This document shows positions 1 to 11,277 of a stretch of DNA of 64,000 nt, piece by piece. The notes beneath the pieces were generated by a model. It saw only the letters and a list, made by a program, of their open reading frames with translations, had not been told where the DNA came from and made no database searches. The stretch comes from Pilaira anomala (lineage: Eukaryota; Mucoromycota; Mucoromycetes; Mucorales; Mucoraceae). The DNA is taken from positions 1 to 64,000 of the forward strand of contig JAIXMQ010000041.1 of the NCBI GenBank assembly GCA_025716855.1. Direction: 5' to 3'. How positions within the stretch are numbered: the stretch's first letter is position 1; every line of letters starts with the position of its first letter. The position numbers and the translations under genes are program-made.

Positions 1-2
1 AT

Positions 3-374
3 CCTCATAATCGAAACGATAGAGATGACAGAAGCAGTAGATATGACAAAAGTAGTAGATATGACAGAAATAGCAGATATGACAAAAGTAGTGGATATGG
101 CAGAAATAGTAGATATGACAGAAACAGTAGATATGACAGAGGTAGTAGAGACGATAGAAGTAGTAGAAGTAACAGAAGTAGTCATGATGAACGAAGTAAC
201 AGAGGAGATCAAAGTAGCAGAGAAGATCGAAGCAGTAGAGATGGACGAAGAAGATCCCCCTGTAAGAGTGGTGATGATCACAATCGTCGTGATCGAAAAA
301 GCAACAGTAGCAGTAGTCGCTACAATCCTTATAACCGAGATTGTAGCCGAACCAACCGAGACAGACGTCTCTAA
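3..374 (+). CDS. RS/RD-rich protein, C-terminal part (5' end outside window)
   Basis: The third forward frame is open from the window edge to a TAA at 372-374. It encodes a tract of Ser-Arg, Asp-Arg and Ser-Arg-Tyr-Asp units, followed by an Arg/Ser tail ending DRRL. This composition is typical of RS domains of splicing factors and associated RNA helicases, which act in nuclear pre-mRNA processing. Frame 1 is also open but reads as a monotonous Met-Thr-Glu-Val-Val-Asp repeat, as expected for the shadow of an RS repeat. The DNA is a degenerate 18-bp-like tandem repeat. The conserved domain lies upstream of the window, so the exact family is unknown. Confidence 0.6.
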   Translation, partial: PHNRNDRDDRSSRYDKSSRYDRNSRYDKSSGYGRNSRYDRNSRYDRGSRDDRSSRSNRSSHDERSNRGDQSSREDRSSRDGRRRSPCKSGDDHNRRDRKSNSSSSRYNPYNRDCSRTNRDRRL

Positions 375-487
375 AGATATAGTGTAGATATAACCCCCCC
401 CCCTGTGTTAAGAAAACCTTTTCTTATTAAATAAAATAATTATTATATAATGGATAAAAAGCAGAAAGTTTTTAGTTATGAACGAGG

Positions 488-1461
488 TTAAAAAATCCAT
501 CTTATATCTTCATGAGGGCGATATATTCCACAAATTACTATTTCTTTTAAATTTAGACAAGTGATATCCAAATTGAAACACTTGTAGGATCTTTTGCTAT
601 ATGACTTTTTACTTACTGGAAAGAGACCATCCCTGTTACTTCTATAAAACTTCAGTCCATAATTTGTAAGCAACCTGACATAAACATCATAGCCATCGTC
701 AATCTTATCATCAATATAATCCAAGTGTTTCAATATCAGTTGATCAAGACATGTACTGGTAAAAAAATATCTAGTTCCGTTAATTGTGGACAATTGTCTA
801 TCAATGAATTGAAATAGCTTAAATGTCTACAAGACTTGCATCAAATAACAAGCTTTTGTAATTTTTTGAATTCTCCACTATGCTTCAGAAACATTTGATA
901 CGGTCACAGATCATTTAAATCGACTCCATAAGATTGTTCACAATCCAGTACTTCTAAGCATGTCAAAGTTGGTTTAAAGAGTTGCACAGTGTAAAGATAT
1001 CTTTCCAAACTATCACTTCTGGAAGGTCTTGGTAGAACTTGTAGACGGGTTAAGTAGCCTTGAGCAACAGCAACAGAAATTTGGAACCAAAACGAGTGGC
1101 TAATGAGCACTCGTAGGTTAGGGCAGTATTGTATAAGAGCACTTATTAAGTTATGTTCGTCCCAAAACCTTCCCTCTTTAGGTGTTGTTAATAAATCAGA
1201 CAAATTTATCTCCTTGAGGCAGTTACCTAGTGTTGAAGAATTGAATATCGTGCGAACAAATCGAAACCGGAATTCGTTTTGCAAGGTCGGTACCTTGGAA
1301 TACAAAAGTTCGACTGAAGCTTCGTACCAGTTCTTACTCGTGAGTTGACAATGTAACAAATCTTTTTCTTTCAAATATGTGAAAGTTAGTCTCAAGATTT
1401 CAAAAGGTAAAAGTGGCAATCTGTTATTTAATAACTGTAATGAGTAAGAGGTAAAAACCAA
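488..1461 (-). pseudogene. Decayed F-box protein gene
   Basis: Reading leftward from about 1461, an F-box motif is clear (LPLLPFEILRLTFTYL, then KEKDLLHCQLTSKNWYEAS). It is followed by leucine-rich text such as YCPNLRVLISHSFW. A TGA at 904-906 stops the frame after VDLNDL. Homologous text continues beyond it in the same frame (GEFKKLQKLVI), meets another TGA, and resumes in a shifted frame (LIDNCPQLTELDIF, about 790-830). It then shifts again into the open stretch 793-488. F-box proteins recruit substrates to SCF ubiquitin ligases. At least two stops and two frameshifts make a functional product unlikely. The start is uncertain because the open frame begins at TTG; an upstream exon may be lost. 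Confidence 0.7.
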
Positions 1462-2570
1462 AATTCAAACAAAAAAAGATTATGTGACAGCTGAAGCGTA
1501 CGTGGTGTAATGTTTATCCATTTTACATCATTTAAGTAATTTTCAGATTATGTAAATACATATCTGAAAAAAAAATTCTTTGGCTTGGTTACATGCTGTT
1601 TGAGTGTTATTATTCATTGATTGTTTATTCAAAAATATCAATTTAGTGATATACAAGAATGGTTAGTGAGTAGATATTTTCTCGTTCTTAAATAAACACC
1701 TTAGATTTAAACATGTAATATGACGATCTATCATACCATTTTGAAAAATAATGCATAGATTAATGACATACGACGTAATAATATACAACGATATTTTTTT
1801 GGCTTCTTGAAGAAATAAAAGGCATATAAAGCCATAGAAGAAAAATAATTAAGATAAATTAATTTAGATTGACTAAAACTTTTAAAGAGTATGTCATGCT
1901 GAGGATTAAGAATATCATACTATGTATAAGAAAATGATCTACCTGTATAACTTCAACTTGATATTTCCTTTACTGAGACCCATTGAATTTAATAGTACAA
2001 TCATCTGTAGTCATATCTGCATAGTGTTGCTTCATACACTCACGAATAGATATATATATTATATGGTAACTGACTTGACTTTTCTTTTCAGAGCATAAAT
2101 TCAAAGAGTAATGAAAAGAAACAGAAAAAAAAAAGAGGGGGTGTCAAGAGGCTTGGCTTCACATAAGGTAAAAAGTGATTTAAGCTCTTTATTCAAATCA
2201 AGAGTTTAATCAACTCTTTAGCCATACTCTAAATAAAACAAAAAAAGATAAACGTATCAATGAAAATTTATACAGGTTTCTAAAGGCTATACACAGCCTC
2301 TTTATAATATTTGAATAATAGCTTATATCTGTACACTTATATACATTTGACTGATATTTTTTTTTTATAACTTCTTTAATTCTACGACCCTGTCATCATT
2401 CATAGCTCTTTTTTTCTACTGTAGGAGATAGAAATGGGTCAAGTCTCTTCAACTTAAGGAGTGATGATATCAACAAGAATAGGATTTTCTCTACATACTT
2501 TGATAATCTTTACTGACGCCAAATGGACGAGTAAATTAATCACAGCCATGGCATGGTTACATACAAATTG

Positions 2571-2601
<31 letters not shown>

Positions 2602-4276
2602 ATAATTTTTTATCATTTTTAACAAGCGAACATCTCAAAAGTAACAAACAGGCTTTTACAAGAATCAAACTTGTATAAACAGTCAATAAAGGCTTAGCAA
2701 TAACAACAATTACATCACTTTTGTTTACCATGACTATGAAAAAAAAATTTTTTTTGTCTATTTAACCATGAAAAAAAAAAGGATTTTATGTTTCTCTTTA
2801 TTTTTTTCTTTTTGGTTCAAGCGCTTTCAAGAGTTTCAAAAGGTATTTCAATCTTATTTTATTTATCCAATCAACTAAATCTAATCAACTCTTCTCGTCA
2901 CTGCATTAGCATTTCTGGTTCTGGTTCTGGTTCTTGGTCTTGGTCGTGGTCTTGGTCTTCAGGTACGTGAAATATTTAGTTTGTTATCAGAAGCTGCTTT
3001 AAGTAGTTTGGTGCACACCTTTGTTAGATAGTGTATTGTCAACCGAGCACAAGTAGACTTTACCTCCTACTTTCAAAGCCGACTTTTGGGACCAGATGTG
3101 TTTCCGCCTTCTCGTGGCTGTTGTCCTGTTAGTATCATTGTAGTGATATATTTTACTACTTTGAGAACCAAGAGAAACACTTTTTTTAATTAAATAAATA
3201 AATAAAACCTTGATCATTTTTTTTACTCGTCTAAATCTATCTTTCTAAATTGATTTTTTTTTTTTTTTTTTTGATATGTCAAAATATGATTATTTAGAGA
3301 AAACAAATGTGCACTTATTTATTATTCATCTTAACTACACAGTGGACTTTTTTTTCTTTCTTTTATTATTAGTTATTTATATACCTTTAATTCATTGCAA
3401 AAACAAATTATCAAAAATATTTGTTTTTATTTACAATTAAACTTGAACTGATACGATTGATAAAGTATAAGTACAATATTAGCTCTATGAAGCCTTTGGT
3501 TAATGCATAACGACCAAAAGGCACCTCATAAACTCATCTACATCACAGTCAGAAACTCCAAAGGCCCTGCATTTTTTTTTTTGTGTGGTGCCCTAAGAAT
3601 TCACCTTACATATATAAATCTGTTCGTGATATACATTTGTTTCACGCAAATTTATTTTAAACTTGATATAAGTCAGTTAGTAAAGTGTATAAACTGAACC
3701 TGACCAATGAGACATGTATGTTTAGATGCTATCAATTTACGCGTTTGCAAATGTCTAGACCATTTTGCTGTAATTTTTAATATAAGTCACTCAACGATAT
3801 CATTGATTGCAAGTAAAGCCACGAGTCAATGTTGAACTGACTGACATTAAACTCAAAAATGAGAAGTCTATACATGTAATTGAGCAAAAAAAGGTGATTT
3901 GGAATGAAAGAGGGGAGATGTGTGTAACAATATTAAAAGCTGCCAGGCACCGCAAAAAAAAAAGCACCTAGTAAAAAAAACATCACGTCGTACAATTTAA
4001 AAAGACAAAGAGGAATGACTGAAAAATATAAATCGGTTAAAACTAAATCAATTCTTGTTATCAAAGCTCGTTTATCAAATTACAACAGATAGATGTAATA
4101 TGAAACTTGATGGTTTGATAGAGAGAATTATGAAATAAGATGAAATGAGATATATAGACAACATAATCAAATGTGACTCGCAACCCCCAGTTGTTACAAT
4201 TGAACGTTTTATTTTACACACATTCATTTTTTTTTATCTTCTCTTTTTGAAGTATTTTTAAACTTATCTTTAAACT
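1462..4276. other. Gene-poor interval, about 2.8 kb
   Basis: I find no supportable gene here. The stretch is AT-rich with long T runs (2571-2599 and 3248-3272) and a GGTTCT-type hexamer repeat. A 72-codon open frame on the minus strand (2999-3217) has a basic stretch but no motif I recognise, so it is not called. Confidence 0.5.
2917..2961. repeat. GGTTCT/GGTCTT hexamer tandem repeat
   Basis: About seven imperfect copies of a GGTTCT/GGTCTT hexamer lie in a row. One frame would read Ser-Gly then Ser-Trp dipeptides and another Glu-Pro/Asp-Gln, but no surrounding gene supports translation. Confidence 0.7.
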
Positions 4277-5278
4277 ATGGGGACTGCTTGTTCCAAAATA
4301 AAAGTTATTAATAACGGACTATCTGTCATTGACTATGGTTCTTTCAATCCACAAGGCATCTATACAACCAATGTAGATTACGATATTAATATTGTACGTG
4401 ATTTGATTCGTAAAGGTCATTTAGCACCTTTTTATGACGGTAAAGTTATTATTATTTTTACTATATAAAATAATACCTAAAATTAATATATATAAAATAT
4501 AATAGGTTTAACGGAGCCAAGTATAAATAAGAAATTATCTTATGATACAGAATGTCCTATTTGCTTTTTGGTAAATAATTTTTTTTAACGCTTTATTTGA
4601 TTCAAGTTTTTGTAATTATCTATTAGTTTTATCCGTCCAAAATGAATAGAACAAGGTGTTGTGATAAATCGATTTGCACTGAATGCTTTTTACAGCTCAG
4701 ACGATCTGCTTCTTCTCCGCTTGTACCCGCTGTATGTCCATTTTGTGTTCAACCCAATCTAGGTGTTCTTTACTTGCCTCCTTTATGGAGTAAACATTAT
4801 TCTGTAAGCTTTCTTTGTTTTTTTTTATGGCCTATTATAATCAAATTCTTACACAAAAAAAAAAAAATTAGGCACTTAAAAAGAGACGCTCTGACTTATT
4901 TACTGAAGATCGAAGAAAATACAAGATTGAACCAGACGATCCAGATGTAGTACTTGTAGGTTAGTTTTTTTTTTTTTAATATTTTAGATTTTTTTTTTTG
5001 AGCAAAAATGATATATAACATTTGATATAGACACAGTAAGACCAAGATGGGAAGAAATGTTGGAAGAAAGAAGGGCTTCGTCTGTTGGATCAACTCGTAG
5101 AAGAAGAGTACAATTGAATACTACTGAAAGAAGAAGAAGACCTCGACGTGCTTTATCCTTACATCATCCAAATAACAGTAACAATACAATCTATGATACT
5201 TTTGCTGATATGGATTTGGAAGATGTTCTTGTCATGGAAGCCATTCGTTTATCTTTGGTCAATAATAACAACCCTTAA
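4277..5278 (+). CDS. Sip5-like RING-type protein
   Basis: Five exons: 4277-4439, 4506-4570, 4627-4803, 4872-4959 and 5031-5278. All phases close and give 246 aa. The core matches the Sip5 family of fungal proteins: ECPICF at residues 70-75, then FYP, RCCDKSICTECF (86-97) and CPFC (113-116), followed by VRPRWEEM and a C-terminal acidic DLEDVLVMEAIRLSL segment. The Cys spacing is that of a variant RING. Budding yeast Sip5 interacts with Snf1 and the Reg1/Glc7 phosphatase; a role in that pathway here is by family only. The N-terminus MGTACSK fits an N-myristoylation signal (Gly2, Ser6, Lys7) with Cys5 available for acylation, suggesting a membrane-tethered protein. It is shorter than yeast Sip5. 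Confidence 0.85.
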
Positions 5279-6116
5279 TATATATATATATTCCCTCTTT
5301 TCTTTCTCTCTTTTCTTTTCTTTACTTTTTAACTACTTAAATAATTATCCCTCCACACTTCTTAATAAATAATACAATTGAAATCAGAAGGATGTCACTT
5401 CTAAAAAAAAAAAAAAAAAAAAAAAAGAGAGAGATATGTTTAAGGTGTAACTGATTATTTTTACAGGCATATATATCGCTTGCCACAATGATGAATGAGT
5501 TTTGAACTTCAAAAGATATGACATAATAATTTAATATACAGCCTCATCTTTTTTAAATTACAGACATGTCAGTTGAGAAGAAGCCAAATGAAATGAAATA
5601 ATTGATCTGCACATAATAATTTTAGGTAAAAGCTCTATGTTGAAATATACATATATGTAGATCATTCCCCTCATTTTCTCGAGAAATCAGTAATATGATC
5701 ATCCCTGGAATTTTTACTACATATATCAAACAAGGTTATTCTATTGCAGTAGCAATTATCTTTTGATCAAAATTCAGTTAGATGTATACAGAGTTGTGAC
5801 CGTAGATATTCCAACATATATATTTTTTCGGATGTCGGATGTGAGCCGTTAATAAAAATTTCTTTGTTATTATATTGACCAAAAGAAGAATATGTCCAAT
5901 AAGGGAAGGGGTATTTATTGTAAATTAAGCTTTTTTTTTTCTTTAAAAAAAAAAAGCTATTGAAAATGGTTTTGGGAATATCAATATAATATATATATAT
6001 ACACTATTTAAATAATGAAGAAAAAGATAAAAAAAAATGGGGATAAGTGAAGGGGGATAAAAAAAAAAAGGTCTAATGAGTATAATAATAAAAATAGAAA
6101 AAAGAAAGAGCAGTAG
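5279..6116. other. Convergent intergenic region
   Basis: This lies between the 3' ends of the Sip5-like and Rho genes. It holds A runs, AT microsatellites and a T-run/A-run inverted repeat near 5929-5958 that could fold. No gene is seen. Confidence 0.6.
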
Positions 6117-6889
6117 CTACAAGATAGTACAATGGAGACGTCTTCTTTTGATAAGTTTTTTTGGTTTAACAGCTACATGTGCTGCAAGTCGAATAACATC
6201 TTTTACAGCTATGTTCTCTTTAGCACTACATTCTCCATATTTTGCACCAATTTCTTTTGCTAACTTTATGCCCTGTTGAACTGTTTTATTAAAATTTGTC
6301 ACATCATAATTTTTCTTTTTCTTTGTTTTCTTTACCTGTTGTTGAGTAATGGTTTTATTTGATTTTGAGCGTAAATCGATTTTAAGTGCGGCTAATACTA
6401 ATGATACATTATTTCCACAATAGTGTTTCACTTCTGGTAACCACTGATTTAAAACAAGTAAATAAAAAAGTGTCAAATACCTCTATATTATATATATATA
6501 TACCTTATCCCGCACATTTTGAAATGAGTTTTGATTGTCTACTGCATAACATATAACCACTACATCTGTTTCAAAATAAGATAATGGACGTAACCTGTCA
6601 TAATCTTCTTGTCCTGCTGTATCCCATAAAGCAAGTTCGACTGTCTTGTGGTCCAAATCCACTCGAGATATATAATTTTCAAATACAGTTGGTAAATATT
6701 TCTAATATAATAGATTCCTATACGTGTCAGTCTCAAATGTTTTTATTTTTATTATTATTATTTTTTTTTTTATTTGTTAATAAATACCTCTGGGAATTTA
6801 CCGTTTTGATATACGATTAAGCAGCTTGTTTTACCACAAGCTCCGTCACCAACTATAACAATTTTCTTGCGTAGTGTAGTACGAACCAT
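6117..6889 (-). CDS. Rho-family small GTPase
   Basis: Three exons, in transcript order 6889-6788, 6701-6504 and 6443-6117, give 208 aa. The P-loop is GDGACGKT (14-21), the effector loop YLPTVFENY (36-44) and switch [19 protein letters not shown] (from 60). ALKIDLR stands in the guanine-specificity position and ECSAKEN in the SAK loop. The C-terminus is KKLIKRRR followed by the CAAX box CTIL, predicting geranylgeranylation and membrane attachment. Rho proteins control actin, polarity and wall synthesis. The Rho insert region is unusual: it carries a Lys-rich VKKTKKKKN stretch. I cannot decide between the Rho1/2/3/4 subfamilies. The start faces the RGS gene across about 230 bp. Confidence 0.92.
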
Positions 6890-7119
6890 TAAATAACGAG
6901 AGAAAAGAGTGAAAGAGAGAGAGAGAGAGAAAAAATTGACAGCCACTTTGGTAGAAATTCAATAACATATCAGGCGGAAAGTAAAAAAAAAAAAAAAGAA
7001 TTTTTTAATTGGCACATGAAAAAAAAAAAAAAGTTACTACTGAATATTTTGTACCTCCCAAAATTAAAAAAAACGTTCTTTCTCTCTTTTTCTTTTACTT
7101 TTTTTTTTTTTTAAAAAAG

Positions 7120-7908
7120 ATGAATTTTGCACAAAAAGCACTACAAGGGCTTTACTCAACAGACTTAAATGGACCAGATGGATTAACATTAGAAATGGTT
7201 TTGTCAGATACAGTAGATTATCCATTTAGATTAAAAGATTTTCAAGAATATTTGAAACAAACTTATTGTAACGAGAATTTATTGTTTTATCAAGCAGTAA
7301 TTGATTATAAAGAGAAATGTCATAATTACTTTGGATTTAAACAAGAAGAAAAGACAGTAAAATTATTAGATGGTATAAATACATTTGATTTCAGTTTAAA
7401 TCAAGTCAAATTATTATCACCTAAAGAAACTTTGTTATTTGAAACTCTAAAGAATCGATTCGAAAATATCCTTCAAGACTTTATTTTATCTGATGCACCT
7501 TTAGAAATTAATTTACCTTATGAAATTAGACATCAACTTTTACAGTCATATCAACTAAAAAAATCTTATCATCCAACTTTATTATATCCTGCTTGTCATG
7601 CTGTTATTGAATTATTAAGAATTAGTGCCTTTATACCTTTTGCAACTGATCAAAATCGTTTACAATTATACCAAAAGAAATCATCTTCCTCCTCTACCTT
7701 TGATGTAGGTTTTTTCAAGAGAATCACTACTTCTTTTAAATCTCATTCAATCTCCATCATTTCTCCTCCGCCTACACCTATTCCTACTATATCATCTCCT
7801 CCAGCAAGATTATCGTGTTGGAAACAAATTAATACAGATTTATCTCATTTTAAATCTTCTGTTACACCTAGCAACAGTAACAACAGTTGTCATGACAATG
7901 ATAAATAA
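7120..7908 (+). CDS. RGS-domain protein
   Basis: A single exon of 262 codons starts at the ATG giving MNFAQKALQGLYSTD. An upstream in-frame ATG at 7009 would add 37 residues coded largely by A/T runs and is disfavoured. Residues about 19-180 have RGS-fold text (TLEMVLSDTVDYPFRLKDF, YCNENLLFYQAVIDY), with a long loop before the last helices (HPTLLYPACHAVIELLRI). RGS proteins speed GTP hydrolysis on heterotrimeric G-alpha subunits and so damp nutrient or pheromone signals. The C-terminal 80 residues are Ser/Pro-rich and probably disordered. The gene shares a short divergent promoter, with a GA repeat and A runs, with the Rho gene. Confidence 0.8.
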   Translation: MNFAQKALQGLYSTDLNGPDGLTLEMVLSDTVDYPFRLKDFQEYLKQTYCNENLLFYQAVIDYKEKCHNYFGFKQEEKTVKLLDGINTFDFSLNQVKLLSPKETLLFETLKNRFENILQDFILSDAPLEINLPYEIRHQLLQSYQLKKSYHPTLLYPACHAVIELLRISAFIPFATDQNRLQLYQKKSSSSSTFDVGFFKRITTSFKSHSISIISPPPTPIPTISSPPARLSCWKQINTDLSHFKSSVTPSNSNNSCHDNDK

Positions 7909-7931
7909 AGTTTTTTTTTTATTATAAATAA

Positions 7932-7965
<34 letters not shown>

Positions 7966-7984
7966 GTATTTTTTTTTTTTTTTT

Positions 7985-8962
7985 TCACCATCGTTCAATT
8001 TCTTTTTTTGTATAATTGACAAGTGTAATTTTTTTTAAAGGTGGGCTTATACTTTGACTTAGTAAATCTTGAGGACTAAAATAAGCACTTGATTCATCTA
8101 CAATAACAAACGGATCTTTTTCTTGTTGTGGTTGATCCAGTTCTTGATCATGTTTTACATCTAATAAATTATTTAATTTTGATTTCTTCTTTGATAAATC
8201 CTTCTTTTTTTCTTTTTGTTTCTTCTCTTGTTCTTCTTCTTCTTCTTGTGTCCAATATCTGTGTACATCCTTTCCATACCAAACCAGTAATTCCTCACCT
8301 TTTTCAATCTCCTTTTTTGTCCAACAAATAATTTGATTCACAATAGCGCCTTCAACAAATGCAATTGATGCCGTCTTTTGTGAGGATGTTTCGTTCATGA
8401 AATGAAATGGACAATATCTTGGGTTATTTGGATCTGTAATCGGTTGTCCTGAATCATCTGTTGCATCTAATACTGTTCGACGATACATGATTGAGTATTC
8501 ACTGGATCTGCCCACTCGATCTTTTAAGGAATCAAATTCATCTTCTGTCATTGGTACCCCAAAGTAAAATCCAATCGGTGTATTATAAGGTAATTTTCTT
8601 TTTGCAAATAATCCATTTCCTCCAAATGGAATCAGAGAAGGCTTTACTTCTACAATATCATGCCAACTTTCTGGTATATTGGTTAAATCAAGTTGGTCAA
8701 GAGTAATTAAAGGTTCAGGCACTGCTACTGCTGCTGCTGTTGCTTCTACTACTACTGGATTATTAGTAGAAGGTGTTTCTTTTGATGGTTCTTCTTCTTC
8801 TTCTGTCGTTGTTGTTGTCTTCACAGGTTCAATCAAAACCTGTACACTTAATGATTCAACTGGTTTTTGATCTACTAAAGCAAGTTCAACTAATTCTTTA
8901 TCAATCGATTCTAATTCATCATGATGAGAGACTGGTGTATGATAATGTGTCTCTTGTGTTGA

Positions 8963-8994
<32 letters not shown>

Positions 8995-9451
8995 TTGGTA
9001 CTCCAAAACAAAATGGCCAATCGTGTTCTATTAGCTTTTTAAACCAATTTTGATATTCTTTTACAGCATCGTCAACGTTACCAGGTTTATAAGCTAATTT
9101 GAAATGGGTTGATTTAGAACCTTCAGGTTTAAACGCAATAAAATAACGATCACTATTATTTGTTAAGGTTGCTGACGCGGAATTCTTTGGTGTCTATAGA
9201 AACGAGTTATATAAGCGCGAAATTTTTTTATTAAAAAAAAAAAAAAACCTCCTTGTTACCTTGCCACGAAAGACTCTAGGTAATTGGAGTTCAACACCAA
9301 TCTTTTTATCAAGTTCAATAGCGGCTTCAATTAACTTTATACGTGGTAAACTATTTTGTGGATGTTGTCTTAAGGCCAAGAATAATAGATAAGCTTGATT
9401 ATACCAACGTGGTTGAATGCTTGTTTTTCTCTTTCGTTTTAATGATTCCAT
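7985..9451 (-). CDS. PR/SET-domain protein
   Basis: Two exons (9451-9260 and 9193-7985) give 466 aa starting MESLKRKRK. The frame is open from 9193 through the stop. The SET-like domain spans about 244-372: FGGNGLFAKRKLPYNTPIGFY at the start, YCPFHFMNE in the middle and GEELLVWYG (364-372) at the end. ELLVWYG and the lack of a canonical NHSC motif resemble the PR/SET domains of animal PRDM proteins more than Set1/Set2 types. Such domains methylate histone lysines or act as binding modules; the activity here is unknown. Low-complexity Thr and Glu runs precede the domain and a Lys/Glu-rich tail follows. It is divergent from the ubiquitin-ligase gene across about 190 bp. Confidence 0.75.
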
Positions 9452-9637
9452 TAAACAAAGAAAATGATATAAAGGAAGAATAAAAAGAGAAAAGAAAAAA
9501 ATTTTATGCTTGAAAGAGAGATAGAGGAGGAGGGGCAAATAGGCACGTGACCTACTTGAATGAAATATAATAAGACAAACTCCTACCATTTTTTTTTTCT
9601 GTTTCCTTTTTCTCCTTTTATATATATATATTTTAAA

Positions 9638-10233
9638 ATGTCTGCAAGCTATTATTGTCATGAATGTGAAGTTAGAATAAGTCAAGTAGTTACACCTATA
9701 GCCACTTGCTCTATTTGTGGTTGTGAATACATTGAACAAGTAAATAAAAAAAAAAAGTATTTTTATTTTTTTTTTGCATAAAAAAAAAAAAAAAAAAAAA
9801 AGAGAAAACTGAAATAAATAGATTCCTACACTGATAGACGAACCAGAAGAATTAAATAGAACTATAGATTTTTTCTGTAACTATCGTAGTATATTATCTA
9901 ATACAGAAAGCAATTTATTTCAACAAGAAGAAGAGGAAGAGGATGAGGATGATGACGATGAAGAAATGTTGGAAGAAAGATGTCTTTATGAACAAATTGC
10001 ATCCATGTATAATCATCCAGTGGCTAGAAACTTACCTTCTGGTCCTAGTCATACAATGGATGAAATATTAGATTCAATTATAAATGAAGAAGAGGAAGAG
10101 GAAGAGGAAGAAGAACAAAATATTTTAGCTTACGATGTATTATTTGAACAGCGAGAAAATGAAGGTGGTTCCACCAGTGCATTTCAAGTACCGTTTGCTC
10201 GTATTGGACGCTTATTAGAGTAAAAGCTTATTA

Positions 10234-10264
<31 letters not shown>

Positions 10265-10628
10265 CGATATTCATTTTTTTTTCTTTCTTTCTTTCTCTAG
10301 AACAATATATAATAGATCAGATGAAGAATCAGAAGAAGGTGATGATTATACACGAAGAAGCTTTATAGATAATCTTGCAGAAATTATATCTGAATTCACT
10401 CAAGAGTAAGTGTGTAATATAAATATTTTATTGTCAGGATCATGATGTTTTTAATTCACACATGCATATATCTTTTTTTTTTCTTTAGTATTGAAACAGG
10501 TTTAACTGCACCAAATAATTCACCTCCAATAGATGTTATCTTGTCAAGTTTAAGCAAAAAGTGTTTAATAGAAAGTGATCCAGGTACAGAAAAAAAATCG
10601 TTACTAGGTTACATTATATTAAAATGTG

Positions 10629-10667
<39 letters not shown>

Positions 10668-10973
10668 TGTCTATGAAGAGTGTATCATTTGTCAAGATAC
10701 ATTTGGTACTACCTTGGAGATATTTCATTTACCGTGTCATCATAAATTTCATGGAACTTGTATTAGTCGATGGTTAAATATCAATTTAACTTGTCCTGTA
10801 TGGTAAAGTTTATATTTAGTATACTGGATTTTTTTTTTATATACAGAGTGCTGAGACTCACACTCATTTTTTTTAGTCGTCAATCAGTATATGATGAAAA
10901 TACAATTAGTACAACAATAGCCAATGATACTTTAATCAGCAACAGGGAATCAATATTTGACCAAGTGGATTAA
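9638..10973 (+). CDS. RING-H2 ubiquitin ligase, RNF115/RNF126-like
   Basis: Six exons (9638-9739, 9822-10219, 10301-10405, 10489-10583, 10667-10802 and 10877-10973) give 310 aa. An N-terminal zinc ribbon is formed by Cys7, Cys10, Cys24 and Cys27 (YYCHECEVRISQ...CSICG). A long acidic, probably disordered middle follows. The C-terminal RING-H2 has C239, C242, C257, H259, H262, C265, C276 and C279 (PCHHKFHGTCISRWL, then CPVCRQSV). This order matches the RNF115/RNF126 class, which ubiquitinates cytosolic and mislocalised client proteins with an E2. The last zinc-binding Cys279 codon is split by intron 5. Intron 4 contains a T run of more than 30 nt just before its acceptor. Confidence 0.88.
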
Positions 10974-11277
10974 TTATTATTACACATTATTATATAAATA
11001 TCGGCATAAAAATAAAATAAAATCATTGTGAGAAAAAATGTAGCATGTGCCTTCAACCGATCATCATGTGACTGCGTTTATTCTAATAAATAAGCAAATG
11101 GAATGTCAGTATTTGACTTTTCGTAGTTGTGATTCAACATGTACCTGTGCCAATCATATTGATAATCATGTTGAAGCTCGTGATAATGGAAAATGTATAT
11201 ATATAATACAACATTCCCTCTCTATCTATCGTTTTTTTTTATACTATTATACATCCTTTTCTCTCTCTTTCTTTATA
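10974..11277 (+). promoter_or_regulatory. Malic enzyme upstream region
   Basis: About 300 bp separate the ligase stop from the malic enzyme start. The lower part is pyrimidine-rich with CT runs and TATA-like stretches just before the ATG. The malic enzyme frame stays open upstream to 11047, but that extension reads as non-conserved text and is probably leader sequence. Confidence 0.35.

Noticed and set aside
25..387. 120-codon frame reading Met-Thr-Glu-Val-Val-Asp repeats
   Set aside because: It is the out-of-frame shadow of an RS/RD repeat; frame 3 gives the sensible protein.
2999..3217. 72-codon minus-strand frame
   Set aside because: No recognised motif, start or splice context; left as uncalled.
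7009..7119. Upstream ATG extension of the RGS protein
   Set aside because: Coded largely by A and T runs; the ATG at 7120 is more plausible.
11047..11277. In-frame N-terminal extension of the malic enzyme
   Set aside because: The text is not conserved-looking and ends in a pyrimidine-rich leader; the ATG at 11278 gives the family start.
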